Shown: piece after piece, positions 34,121-42,485 of the stretch
Layout: each line of letters starts with the position of its first letter
Position numbering within the stretch: position 1 is the stretch's first letter
Assembly: GCF_004331465.1 (NCBI RefSeq)
Contig: NZ_SJKB01000008.1
Span: 401,979 to 465,978 of the forward strand
Length of the DNA: 64,000 bases
Reading direction: 5' to 3'
Source of the DNA: Kribbella pittospori
GTDB lineage: Bacteria > Actinomycetota > Actinomycetes > Propionibacteriales > Kribbellaceae
Notes under the pieces: model-generated
Seen by the model: the letters and a program-made list of their open reading frames with translations, nothing else
Database searches by the model: none
Told to the model about the DNA's origin: nothing
Made by a program: the position numbers and the translations under genes

Positions 34121-34156
34121 TGGCCCGTGATCTGCGTTTCCGCAGGTCACGGGCCA
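34121..34156. terminator. Hairpin terminator downstream of tRNA-Tyr
   Basis: TGGCCCGTGA (34121-34130) and TCACGGGCCA (34147-34156) pair perfectly, with an inner CTGCG/CGCAG stem, giving a near-continuous 16-base stem. It sits just past the 3' end of the leftward tRNA-Tyr gene. Confidence 0.75.
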
Positions 34157-34179
34157 CTTTGCGCTTGCTAGCTTGCTGG

Positions 34180-34262
34180 TGGCGGGTGCAGGGTTCGAAC
34201 CTGCGTAGGCATACGCCGACAGATTTACAGTCTGCTCCCTTTGGCCGCTCGGGCAACCCGCC
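34180..34262 (-). tRNA. tRNA-Tyr (GTA anticodon)
   Basis: On the reverse strand the gene folds as a standard class II tRNA. The acceptor arms are GGCGGGT and ACCCGCC. The anticodon loop sequence CTGTAAATC carries GTA. A variable arm follows, and the T arm is GCAGG-TTCGAAC-CCTGC. The 83 bases exclude the encoded CCA end, which is present at 34177-34179. Its 3' half is repeated at 32086-32137, showing that an element once integrated here and rebuilt the gene. Confidence 0.95.
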
Positions 34263-34344
34263 AGGGTGGTGCTGGTTCGTGAACCGGCGTGGGAGACGAT
34301 ACAACAGACAGTGCCCCTGACAGCAAATCGGAAAGGATGTGCCC

Positions 34345-34836
34345 ATGGCTTCGGAGTCCTCCTTCGACATCGTGAACAAGGTCGACCGTCAGGAGGTGGA
34401 CAACGCCGTGAACCAGGCGGCGAAGGAGATCAGCCAGCGGTTCGACTTCAAGAACGTGGACGCTGGGATCAAGTTGTCCGGTGAGGCGATCGACATGCAG
34501 GCGAACACCGAGGAGCGGGTGAACGCCGTACTGGACGTGTTCAAGGACAAGCTGGTCAAGCGGCAGATCTCGCTCAAGGGCCTCGAGACCGACGAGCCGA
34601 AGCTGTCGGGGAAGATCTACAAGATCAACGCCTCGATCAGCGCCGGCATCACCCAGGAGAACGCGAAGAAGCTGTCCAAGCTGATCCGCGACGAGGGGCC
34701 GAAGGGCGTCAAGGCGCAGATCCAGGGCGAGGAACTGCGGGTCTCGAGCAAGAGCCGCGACGACCTGCAGTCGGTCCAGGCGCTGATCAAGGGCCAGGAC
34801 CTCGACTTCGCCGTCCAGTTCGTCAACTACCGCTGA
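34345..34836 (+). CDS. YajQ family nucleotide-binding protein
   Basis: This 163-residue protein starts at ATG 34345, seven bases after AAAGGA; an in-frame GTG at 34339 overlaps the ribosome site. It shows the YajQ pattern: SSFDIVNKVDRQEVDNAVNQ at the N-terminus, RFDFKN, the repeated fold segment YKINASISAGITQENAKKL and the end LDFAVQFVNYR. YajQ proteins have two ferredoxin-like domains. Some bind cyclic di-GMP and act in signalling, while others have been reported to bind RNA. Which applies here is unknown. The gene stands alone next to tRNA-Tyr. Confidence 0.93.
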   Translation: MASESSFDIVNKVDRQEVDNAVNQAAKEISQRFDFKNVDAGIKLSGEAIDMQANTEERVNAVLDVFKDKLVKRQISLKGLETDEPKLSGKIYKINASISAGITQENAKKLSKLIRDEGPKGVKAQIQGEELRVSSKSRDDLQSVQALIKGQDLDFAVQFVNYR

Positions 34837-34956
34837 GATCTCCGTACGACGCCGCGGTACGACGCCGTCGAGTCACGCGTCAGCGCGACGCCAGCCTGAT
34901 AAGGGCCTGAGGGTCATGCCCGGTAATCGGGTCGCTTGGGCGGGGGGTTGCCGGGC

Positions 34957-35904
34957 ATGCTGGCGGGCGTGGGTGACACGTTGATGCGGCGGTGGCTGGC
35001 CGAGGACTTCGGTCTGGATGTGGTGGAACTCTCACCGGTGGCCCACGGGGCGGACATCGCCGCGCAGGTGTGGAAGGCGAGTACGGCGACCAACACGTAC
35101 GCCGTGAAGTGGAGCGGCGCCGGCACGAACACCGGCCACCAGGTGGCGGCGTTCCTGGCGGACAGCGGGCTGCCGGGTGTGCCGGAGATGATCCGTACGA
35201 CGGACAGCGGCCTGTGGAGCGTCCACGCGAAGAAGCGGCTCACGATCACGCCGTGGATCAATGGCGTACGCGCGGCCGAGACCGGGCTGACGAAGGAGCA
35301 GTGGACGGCGTACGGCGTACTCCTCCGGCGGGTCCATGACTCCGAGCCGCCGCCCAGGCTGCGGGATGCGCTGCCCAAGCACAGTCACATCGACGCGCGG
35401 ATCCCAGCGATCGCCGAGAAGCTGCAGACGCGGCTCGCCACGCAGGCGCCGGAGGACGAGGTCGAGGAGGAACTGGGGGCGGTCTGGAAGGAGCACGAGG
35501 ACACGATCACGCACCTGCTGACCGCGCGGCCCCCGGAGCCGGCCGGTCCCCGGGTGATCTGCCACGGCGACCCGCATCTCGGCAACGTCCTCGTCGACGA
35601 CGACCTGCACCTGATCGATTGGGACGACGTGATCCTCGCGCCGCGTGAGCAGGACCTGATGTTCATGCTCGGCGGCATGGGCGACGTCGGCCCAACCCGC
35701 CCCGAACACCTCGAGGCGTTCCTCACCGGCTACGGACCCCACACCATCGACGACGACGCGGTTCGTTACTACCGCCACGTCCGAGCCTTCGAAGACGTCT
35801 TCGGCTGGGCCGACCAGGCGATCACCGGCCCCGACAACGCCTACGCCCTCCAAGTAACCAAAGGCATCCTCACCAAGGGCCTGGCCGCTCTCGCGATGAG
35901 CTAG
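34957..35904 (+). CDS. Aminoglycoside phosphotransferase family kinase
   Basis: This roughly 315-residue protein has the catalytic loop VICHGDPHLGNVLV and the metal-binding motif LHLIDWDDVILAPREQDLMF. The ATP-site lysine is in NTYAVKWS. ATG 34957 is preferred, but in-frame starts at 34936 and 34972 exist and no ribosome site clearly decides. The target hydroxyl compound is unknown, and the family spans antibiotic, choline, spectinomycin and metabolite kinases. Its stop shares the palindromic CTAG (35901-35904) with the stop of the converging acetyltransferase gene. Confidence 0.88.
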   Translation: MLAGVGDTLMRRWLAEDFGLDVVELSPVAHGADIAAQVWKASTATNTYAVKWSGAGTNTGHQVAAFLADSGLPGVPEMIRTTDSGLWSVHAKKRLTITPWINGVRAAETGLTKEQWTAYGVLLRRVHDSEPPPRLRDALPKHSHIDARIPAIAEKLQTRLATQAPEDEVEEELGAVWKEHEDTITHLLTARPPEPAGPRVICHGDPHLGNVLVDDDLHLIDWDDVILAPREQDLMFMLGGMGDVGPTRPEHLEAFLTGYGPHTIDDDAVRYYRHVRAFEDVFGWADQAITGPDNAYALQVTKGILTKGLAALAMS

Positions 35905-36634
35905 GCGTGGCGGAGCCAGACGTTGGGTTCTGTGTAGAGGCCTTGGTCGGTGGTGTGGTTGATGTCGAGCGTTGTCAGGCCGGCGGGGATTGTGTAGGTG
36001 CCGGAGGAGGGGAAGGGCATCTTGGTCCACTTCTCCCAGTCGGCGACGGTGCCGGTCATGGTTTGGGACGCGGTCGCCGGCGCCAACAGTTGAGCGCCCA
36101 GGCGGACGTGGGTGCGGAGCCAGGGGTCGAGGGGGAGGCCGTCTTCGCGGGTCCAGGTCATGAAGGTTTCGATGGGGGTCAGCGGATAGCTCGACTTCAG
36201 CGCCGGGCGGACCGGGGCGATCACCTGAGCGAGGCCGCCGGCGACCGCGCGGTCTCGGACGGAGGTGATGACCCGGCCGGCGTGGCCGCGGCCCTGTTCG
36301 TCGGAGCGTACGGCGGCCGCCATCAGCACGAAGGTGTTCGGTACGACGCCCTCCTCGTACCCGAGAACCGAGCGCACCAGAGAATCCGTGAACCCACCAG
36401 GAAGACCCTCGACGGTCCGTCCCACACGAGCGGCACACCCCAGCACCCTGCGATGAGCCGCTCGTCGTCGGACACCAGATAGAACTCCCACTCCGGGAAG
36501 TACTCCTGCCGCCGATCGATGTACTTCCGCACCTCCAGGTCGTGGAAGATGAACTCCGGCCACTCCTCCGCGAAGCGCTGTTCGGCTTCCTCGTCGTACT
36601 GCGGCGCCTGTGCGACCGGAATCAGCTCATACAT
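35901..36634 (-). pseudogene. GNAT-like acetyltransferase gene split by one frameshift
   Basis: The N-terminal frame from ATG 36634 reads MYELIPVAQAPQYDEEAE and reaches CWGVPLVWDG. The expected continuation, TVEGLPGGFTDSLVRSV then MAAAVRSDEQGRGHAGRVI (the acetyl-CoA loop QGRGHAG), is in another frame running to 35901. The break lies at about 36416 and needs one missing base. Without it the protein would be about 244 residues. Either the gene is recently dead or the sequence has a single-base error. A TAGCGT box sits seven bases before the start. Confidence 0.75.
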
Positions 36635-36674
36635 GCTCTGCACGCTAGCCCGCAGGCGGGGCACCGGCGACGGA

Positions 36675-37928
36675 TTAATGCCGGGCAGCGATCCACCTGG
36701 CGACCTGGGTGCCCAGGATCTCGCCGTCGTCCATGGAGTGGCGGAAGTGCAGACCGGAGACGATGCGGGCTTCGCGTACGTCGCTGCGTACGGCGGACAG
36801 GTCCGGGTACACCCGAGTGGTGTTGGTGACCACGCTGCTCATCACCACACGCAGGTTGCCGGTGTGGAAGAACGCCTGCAGCGCACGGGCCGCGCCGGCG
36901 GTGAAGCAGGCATGGCCGGACGGGTACTCCGGGTGGTTGACGTTCAGCAGGGACTGCCAGGTCGGGTCAGCCTGCGTACGCGGGTTGCCGTCCGTGTCCG
37001 CGCGCTGGATGGCGTGCACCGGTCGCCAGGACAGGTAGTGGAACTTGGCGTCCCAGCACGCGATCACCGAGTCACCAGCGGACACGTGCACTAGCGCGAG
37101 CATTTGCGCTGCCGTGGACAGGGAGAGGTGTCGATCAGCCGCCAGCTGCAGCAGCGCCCTGCTCCACTGCTGAGCAGTCTGCTCCGACCAGAACATCGCC
37201 GCCTCGGTCTGCTTGGCGGTGCGCGTCGTACTGTCCTTGCGGCCGAGTGAGGCCACCTCGGCAACGTCACGCGCGTAGCGCTTGCTGGTCAACGCGTCAG
37301 GACCGTCGGGCCGGAACTGCGCTCGAGAGCGCAGAGCCAGCGGTCGGACCTTCGTGAGGACGATGTCCACAGGAGGCGTCGGACCAGTCGGCTCCCATAC
37401 TCCCGGCCCTGGTGTGGGCTGCTTGTACGGCACTGTGTTGCCCAACCCGTCTCCCGCACGCCACGCGAGTACGGCGGCCGCCACCGACCGGCCCAGCGTG
37501 ATCCCGCGAGTTTTCGCTCGCCCGTTCGGCACACCAGCCAGGTAGTCGGCGTACGTCCCGTCCAGCCCCGGCGCGGGCACCCGAGCCCGGAGTACGTCGT
37601 ACGTCGCGGTGGCGACCGCAGCTGCGGCAGACGCCGCCCGATCTGGTCGTACGGCGAACCGGAACGGCCGCCCTTGTCCCAGCCCGGCCACGGTGTCGGC
37701 GATCGCAATGTGCACAATCCCCAGCAGCACCTCGGAACTGGCTGGTGGGCGCCCGGCCACGATCGTCTGGGTGGCAATCCGGCTCCAGTCGAGCACCGGC
37801 GCGGCGCTCGCAGAGGCAGCGGCGCTCGCTGGACCAGACGCCACCGACGGCACTGGCGACACACCAGCGGCAGTGAGTGCCAGCGCCCCGACGATCAGCA
37901 GCGTGGCCGGACGAAACAGCGACCTCAT
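36675..37928 (-). CDS. Vanadium haloperoxidase/PAP2-like secreted protein
   Basis: This 417-residue protein starts at ATG 37928 with a signal peptide (ATLLIVGALALTAAGVSPVP). The C-terminal half carries the three phosphate/vanadate-binding elements: AKFHYLSWRPVHAIQ, NHPEYPSGHACFTAGAARAL and SGLHFRHSMDDGEILG. Lys, two Arg, Ser-Gly-His and a His are all in place, so activity is likely. The family includes vanadium-dependent haloperoxidases and acid phosphatases; sequence alone does not separate them. It diverges from a LuxR-type regulator gene at 38077. Confidence 0.88.
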   Translation of the reverse strand: MRSLFRPATLLIVGALALTAAGVSPVPSVASGPASAAASASAAPVLDWSRIATQTIVAGRPPASSEVLLGIVHIAIADTVAGLGQGRPFRFAVRPDRAASAAAAVATATYDVLRARVPAPGLDGTYADYLAGVPNGRAKTRGITLGRSVAAAVLAWRAGDGLGNTVPYKQPTPGPGVWEPTGPTPPVDIVLTKVRPLALRSRAQFRPDGPDALTSKRYARDVAEVASLGRKDSTTRTAKQTEAAMFWSEQTAQQWSRALLQLAADRHLSLSTAAQMLALVHVSAGDSVIACWDAKFHYLSWRPVHAIQRADTDGNPRTQADPTWQSLLNVNHPEYPSGHACFTAGAARALQAFFHTGNLRVVMSSVVTNTTRVYPDLSAVRSDVREARIVSGLHFRHSMDDGEILGTQVARWIAARH

Positions 37929-38076
37929 GACGTTCCCCCTCGAACAACGGAACAGCACGACGCCGCCCCCACCACCGCCACCATCACCGCGCCGGACCGC
38001 CTGCGGCCATACGACGTTCGACGTATTCGCAAACCGCCGGACCAGGCCTAGCCTGACGGGAGGGGAGGGGCACGTC

Positions 38077-38829
38077 ATGGGGAGCCAGCTGACCGTCACC
38101 GAACGAGACCTGCGCCAACTGCTGGACGTCGTCGAACGAGGTCGGGAGGCCGACCCCGAGGAGTACTTCCCGCGCGGTCTGCTGCGCGCACTGGCCGACC
38201 TGATCCCGGCCGAGGACATCACGTTCCAGCGCAGCCGCCCGCTGGAACGCGAGATCGTCGGGCTCGAGGAGGTGACCGGCGAGACCGTCGAGCTCGACGG
38301 CGACTGGGAGGAGCTGTTCTGGCGGTCGTACTGGGAGGGCGAGGCGTGCAGCCGGCCGCAGCGCACCGGCGACTACGACACCGTCTGGAAGGTGTCGGAC
38401 TACCTGCCCGGGCGCAAACTGGCGAACTCGATCGTCGGCGAGTGGTTCCGCCTCTGTGGCATCCGCCATGAGATGACCGTCCCGTTGCCCGTCCGCGGTG
38501 CGGAGGACCGTCGCCTGCTGCTGTTCCGCGCCTCCGGCCGCGACTTCACCGAACGCGAACGGCTGTTGCTCACGATGCTCCGGCCTCACATCGTCGAGAT
38601 CGGCCGCGCCCACGAACGCCGTCGGGCCGGCGTACCGGACCTGACCAGCCGGCAGTTGCAACTGCTCCGCCTGGTCGCCGACGGGCACAGCAACACCCAG
38701 ATCGCGCACCGGCTATTTGTTGCCGAGGGCACCGTTCGCAAGCATCTGGAGAACATCTACGAACGGCTCGGCGTGACCAGCCGGACCGCGGGGGTCGCGA
38801 CGGCCTTTCCCGCCACCCACTCCGCCTAG
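38077..38829 (+). CDS. LuxR-type helix-turn-helix regulator
   Basis: This 250-residue protein starts at ATG 38077 after a strong GGAGGGGAGGGG region. The last 65 residues are a LuxR/GerE domain (LTSRQLQLLRLVADGHSNTQ and GTVRKHLENIYERLGV). The first 170 residues are a GAF-like or otherwise unnamed sensory domain containing RRLLLFRASGRDFTERERLL, as in many actinomycete single-protein regulators. It has no receiver domain or conserved phosphorylation site. It diverges from the haloperoxidase-like gene. The signal and targets are unknown. Confidence 0.88.
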   Translation: MGSQLTVTERDLRQLLDVVERGREADPEEYFPRGLLRALADLIPAEDITFQRSRPLEREIVGLEEVTGETVELDGDWEELFWRSYWEGEACSRPQRTGDYDTVWKVSDYLPGRKLANSIVGEWFRLCGIRHEMTVPLPVRGAEDRRLLLFRASGRDFTERERLLLTMLRPHIVEIGRAHERRRAGVPDLTSRQLQLLRLVADGHSNTQIAHRLFVAEGTVRKHLENIYERLGVTSRTAGVATAFPATHSA

Positions 38830-39599
38830 CCGGTCGGCCCCGCCGTACGCACGGCCCGCGGAGAGCTGCCGAGTTCGCGGCGGCACGTCTTGTTGAAGGC
38901 CTGGAGATCGGGGATGCCGACCGAGGCGGCGACGGCCGGGATCGACAGGGTCGAGGAGACCAGGAGATGGCGGGCGCGGCCCATCCGGCGGCCGCGGATG
39001 TAGGCGATGACGGATTGCCCGGTCTCGGCCTGGAACAGCCGGGTCAGGTGGTTGTGCGAGACGCCGGCGAGGCGGGCCAGCGTGGGGACGGTGAGCGGTT
39101 GGGCGAGGTTGGCCTCGATGTAGGCGATGGCGGTGGCGACCGCCGGGTGGCGAGAGTCGCCCTCGGTGGTCGCGGCGGTCAGATCGACGATGCGCCACAA
39201 CGCGGTCCACACCTCGGCCGTCGTACGCGACGATCCTGACGGCGACGCCTCGACGGCCCGGCGCAGCAGGTCCGACAGCATCGGCGCGGCCGCGCCCGCG
39301 TCCTGTACGACGGGGAGGTACGACGGCTCGCCCGCCACGACCGGCCGGAAGTGGGCATACAGGTGCTCGGACCGTCCCCGATAGTCGAACTGCACTTGCG
39401 ACCCGGCCGGCGTCAGCGAGACGTACCCGGCCGCCACGGAGTACGTCGTACCCGCGACGGTCAGGTCGGCGGAGTACGAGTACAGATGCAACTGCCACAG
39501 GTCCGGCAGCCGGAACACATCTCGCAGGCTGCGCACCCCGTGGATGCCCACCCCGACGTTCACCACCTCCGGCGGCTCGGCCAGGTGCAGTTCGATCAT
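38826..39599 (-). CDS. AraC family transcriptional regulator
   Basis: This 257-residue protein has a cupin-like N-terminal sensor (AGYVSLTPAGSQVQFDYRG) and an AraC DNA-binding domain in the last 100 residues (PLTVPTLARLAGVSHNHLTR, then SIPAVAASVGIPDLQAFNKT). The start ATG 39599 lies six bases after TAATTT, which suggests a leaderless message. It diverges from the PhyH-type dioxygenase gene at 39701 and is its probable activator. Its end shares CTAG with the converging LuxR gene. Confidence 0.9.
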   Translation of the reverse strand: MIELHLAEPPEVVNVGVGIHGVRSLRDVFRLPDLWQLHLYSYSADLTVAGTTYSVAAGYVSLTPAGSQVQFDYRGRSEHLYAHFRPVVAGEPSYLPVVQDAGAAAPMLSDLLRRAVEASPSGSSRTTAEVWTALWRIVDLTAATTEGDSRHPAVATAIAYIEANLAQPLTVPTLARLAGVSHNHLTRLFQAETGQSVIAYIRGRRMGRARHLLVSSTLSIPAVAASVGIPDLQAFNKTCRRELGSSPRAVRTAGPTG

Positions 39600-39605
39600 G
39601 GTGAG

Positions 39606-39611
39606 AAATTA
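39606..39611 (-). promoter_or_regulatory. -10 element TAATTT of a leaderless AraC transcript
   Basis: On the reverse strand TAATTT is followed after six bases (CTCACC) by ATG 39599, with no ribosome binding site. Confidence 0.5.
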
Positions 39612-39700
39612 CCACCATTGGTGAACACAACCAACGCGTTGCAACGTGGAAAGAATCTAACCTGGTGGAGTAGTTACCACTACCCCCGAGAGGGAGTCTC

Positions 39701-40564
39701 ATGCCCCACCCGCATCAGAAGAACCTGCTCACCTCGGTTCAGATGGCGCATTTCGTGGCCACCGGGTCGTTCCGGATGGACGCCGTCGTTCCCGACGAGA
39801 TGAACCAGCAGGCGCTCGAGGTCCTGAAGGCCGGCATCCCCGGCGTCCCGTACGGCACTCCGCTGTCGGAGGCGTTCGTGGACAGCGAGTTCGTCCAGCG
39901 GCTGGTGCAGCTGCCGGAGGTCGCCGGTGCGATCCACAGCCTGGTCGGACCGGAGCCGACCGTCGACCACCACGCCGTCCACATCCGCAAGGCGAACGAG
40001 GGCGAGGCGCAGAACCTGCACGGTGACGCGATCATCGACGTCCGCCCGGACGCGTTCGACGTACAGCTGATGTATTACCCGCAGGACGTGACGCTCGAGA
40101 TGGGCGGCACGCTCAGCGTGCCCGGCAGCCACCTGCGCCGCACCAACGAGTCCGACACCGGCCGCTACCAGAACCTGCTCGGCCAGACCCGGCTGGTCTG
40201 CCCGGCCGGCACCGTGCAGCTCCTGCACCACGGCATCTGGCACGGCGGCCGCAAGAACGACAGCGCCATCGACCGGTACATGTTCAAGATCCGGTTCAAC
40301 CCGACCGTCCGCCAGGTCCGGCTCTGGAACCTCGAGGACCTGTACGACCCGGAGGTCGCACGCGAGCTGGACCAGTCGTTCCCCTGGTACGAGAACGCCA
40401 CCGGCCGGCTGGAGAAGTACAACCGGATCAAGCTGTGGCAGGCGCTCACCGGCGACGACACCTTCGACCCGGAGTTCTGGGTCACCCGGGTGTCGAACCG
40501 CCCGCAACGGGTGGTCGCCCAGCGCAGCATGAACCCGCACGCCACCAAGAAGGAGATGGCATGA
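39701..40564 (+). CDS. Phytanoyl-CoA dioxygenase (PhyH) family protein
   Basis: This 287-residue protein starts at ATG 39701 after GAGAGGGAG. It has the Fe(II)/2-oxoglutarate set: the His-X-Asp pair in QNLHGDAIIDVRP, the distal His in LLHHGIWHGG, and an Arg eleven residues on in DRYMFKIRFNP. The segment GGTLSVPGSHLRRTNE is typical of bacterial PhyH enzymes that hydroxylate small molecules. It overlaps the next gene by four bases (ATGA) and diverges from an AraC regulator. The substrate is unknown. Confidence 0.88.
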   Translation: MPHPHQKNLLTSVQMAHFVATGSFRMDAVVPDEMNQQALEVLKAGIPGVPYGTPLSEAFVDSEFVQRLVQLPEVAGAIHSLVGPEPTVDHHAVHIRKANEGEAQNLHGDAIIDVRPDAFDVQLMYYPQDVTLEMGGTLSVPGSHLRRTNESDTGRYQNLLGQTRLVCPAGTVQLLHHGIWHGGRKNDSAIDRYMFKIRFNPTVRQVRLWNLEDLYDPEVARELDQSFPWYENATGRLEKYNRIKLWQALTGDDTFDPEFWVTRVSNRPQRVVAQRSMNPHATKKEMA

Positions 40565-40872
40565 CCGCCACCAGTGCTGCCCCCGCCGAGACCGGTCAGC
40601 AGACGGTCCGCCAGCAGGTCCTGGTCCTCTACCTGGCGTCCTCCGCGCTGGACGCCCGAGTCGTCGGCTGGTCGACGTACGACGGGACCGGTGCGACCCA
40701 CCCGACCACGGGTGACAGCGACGTCCCGCCGTACGCGACCGGTCTGGATGCCCTGAAGGACGGCTGGCGCCTCTTCCAGGCCGCCCAGCTCCTGCCGCCG
40801 TTCCCGGGACACGAGTACGACGTCTCGTTCCTCAAGCACGAGTTCTTCTTCGAGAAGCTCGTCACGGTGTGA
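40561..40872 (+). CDS. Small orphan protein coupled to the PhyH dioxygenase
   Basis: This 103-residue soluble protein starts at ATG 40561, inside the stop region of the PhyH gene. It begins with an Ala/Thr-rich linker, then QQVLVLYLASSALDARVVGW, and has a C-terminal helix with LKHEFFFEKLVTV. The segment GLDALKDGWRLFQAAQLLPP, followed by HEYDVSFLKHEF, resembles the end of small conserved actinobacterial proteins, but I cannot name the family. Tight coupling suggests a subunit or partner of the dioxygenase. Its end overlaps the converging HD gene by 11 bases. Confidence 0.78.
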   Translation: MTATSAAPAETGQQTVRQQVLVLYLASSALDARVVGWSTYDGTGATHPTTGDSDVPPYATGLDALKDGWRLFQAAQLLPPFPGHEYDVSFLKHEFFFEKLVTV

Positions 40873-42376
40873 ACAAGCCGTGCTGCATCGCGAACAGCGC
40901 GGCACCGGCTCGGGTGGACACGCCGAGCTTGCCGTAGATGTGCTGGACGTGATGCTCAGCGGTACGGCGTGACACCACCAGCTCGCGCGCGATCTCCGCA
41001 TTGGACGAGCCACGTGCGAGCAGACGCAGTACGTCGACCTCCCGCTCGGTGAGGCCGGCCGGACGGCTCATGCGGCCGGGCACCTGGTGCCCGGCCGCTC
41101 CGAGCACAGCCTTCACGCAGTCGGCATCCAGCCTGCCGGCCGCAGCCTCGGCCAGGACGATCTCCGCAGCCCTCTCCGGTGAGTGCGCGGCCCGGTGCGG
41201 CCGCTCCTGGGTCAGTGCCTGATAGCAATCGGCCGCAGCGAGGATCCGGGCCGCAGTGGACAGCTCGCCGCCCTTGACCTGGCGTGGATAGCCGGTGCCG
41301 TCGATCCTCTCGTGGTGGAGAGCGGCCAGTGCGGCGACCGGCTCGAGTACTGCGGACCGCGCCAGGATCCGCTCGGACCGGTACGGGTGCAGGCGCACCT
41401 GCTCCCAGTCGGCACGGCGCAACTCACCAGGGCGTTCCCAGACGCTTGTCGGCACGGCCACGCGCCCGAGGTCGTGCAGGAGCGCTGCCCGTCGCAGGGT
41501 TGCCCGGTCGGCGTCATCCAGATGCATCAGCCGCGCGGCCTCGTCAGCAAGCGTGGCCACTCCGGTCGAGTGACCGAACAGGTACGGCGACTTGAGGTCG
41601 ACGAAGTACGCGAAGGTCCGGGCCACGTCGTCGAGCTGGTCCGGGCGGATCAGTGACCAGGGGCGTGGCTCGGTGTCCAGAGTCTCTTGCCACACGTCGA
41701 TTTCGGCGAGGTCGGCCAGCAGGGAGTCGTCGTACGCGGCAACCACCTCCGGGTCGAGCCAGGTGCCTTGGCGCCGAGTGAGCGTTGCCTGGACCGGCTC
41801 GCCCAGACTGTGGAAGATGACGGCCTGGGTCGCCACCTCCGCGATCCGGGTGGCGATGTGGATCTCGGTAGCGGCCAGTCCCTTCGGCGTACCTGTGCCG
41901 TCCCAGCGCTCCAGGTTTTGGTAGAGCGCTTCGGTCACGGACGGGCCGAGACCCAGGCGGTCGGCGAGCATGCTGCCGACCTCGCAGATCGCCCGCAGAA
42001 TGTCGTCCTCGCCGGCGCTGAGGGTGCGGGCGACGTACTGGAGGCGGCGGATGCCCGCGCCCTGGCCGATCTGCCGAAGGACTCTGAGTGACTCGCGGCG
42101 GTTGGCCACATCGGTGCGCTCGGCGAGCGGACGGAGTTCGCCCGCCCGCGGGCCCATCCGGTGTGCCTCCTCGTGTGTTGTGGCAGTGCAGCCGAGGTGG
42201 CGCAGCAGTGTCGCGTAGTAGACCGTGCGCTGGTCGTCGACGCCGAGCCTGTCCGCAAGCCGGGTGGCGACCAGGCAACTGCGGATGGACTTCTCCGGAG
42301 CCTCCGCCATCGCGAGGTCGAGAGTGACCGACAGCGCGCAGAGGAGCTCGGCGAGTCGCAGATCGTCCTCCGCCAT
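40862..42376 (-). CDS. Double-HD (HD-GYP) phosphohydrolase with C-terminal LuxR domain
   Basis: This 504-residue protein starts at ATG 42376 after GGGGGAGG. The first 200 residues are a degenerate HD domain (LLRHLGCTATTHEEA, with ligands changed). Residues 270-430 are an HD-GYP-type domain with LLHDLGRVAVPTSVWERPGE and the signature HHERIDGTGYPRQVKGGELS, known for degrading cyclic di-GMP. The last 65 residues are a LuxR helix-turn-helix (LTEREVDVLRLLARGSSNAE, RRTAEHHVQHIYGKLGV). It may couple nucleotide turnover to transcription in one chain. It converges on the PhyH pair. Confidence 0.88.
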   Translation of the reverse strand: MAEDDLRLAELLCALSVTLDLAMAEAPEKSIRSCLVATRLADRLGVDDQRTVYYATLLRHLGCTATTHEEAHRMGPRAGELRPLAERTDVANRRESLRVLRQIGQGAGIRRLQYVARTLSAGEDDILRAICEVGSMLADRLGLGPSVTEALYQNLERWDGTGTPKGLAATEIHIATRIAEVATQAVIFHSLGEPVQATLTRRQGTWLDPEVVAAYDDSLLADLAEIDVWQETLDTEPRPWSLIRPDQLDDVARTFAYFVDLKSPYLFGHSTGVATLADEAARLMHLDDADRATLRRAALLHDLGRVAVPTSVWERPGELRRADWEQVRLHPYRSERILARSAVLEPVAALAALHHERIDGTGYPRQVKGGELSTAARILAAADCYQALTQERPHRAAHSPERAAEIVLAEAAAGRLDADCVKAVLGAAGHQVPGRMSRPAGLTEREVDVLRLLARGSSNAEIARELVVSRRTAEHHVQHIYGKLGVSTRAGAALFAMQHGLFTP

Positions 42377-42485
42377 GGCGCACCTCCCCCGGTCCCCTCG
42401 GAGCATTCCGCGCGGAGATGGGCAGAACTACCGATGCTCCGCGCGAGCCCGCATGGCCATTGTGGGCCTGACTGGAGGAGATGCC

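Larger units (their letters stand above)
32086..34230. mobile_element. Decayed integrative element in tRNA-Tyr
   Basis: A direct repeat of the tRNA-Tyr 3' half marks both ends (32086-32137 and 34178-34230), and a tyrosine-integrase remnant lies next to the intact tRNA, as in functional elements. Only about 2 kb remains, holding one intact gene (32690-33325). No replication, transfer or phage structural genes are left, so it is a relic. It may once have been an actinomycete integrative and conjugative element or a prophage. Confidence 0.72.
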
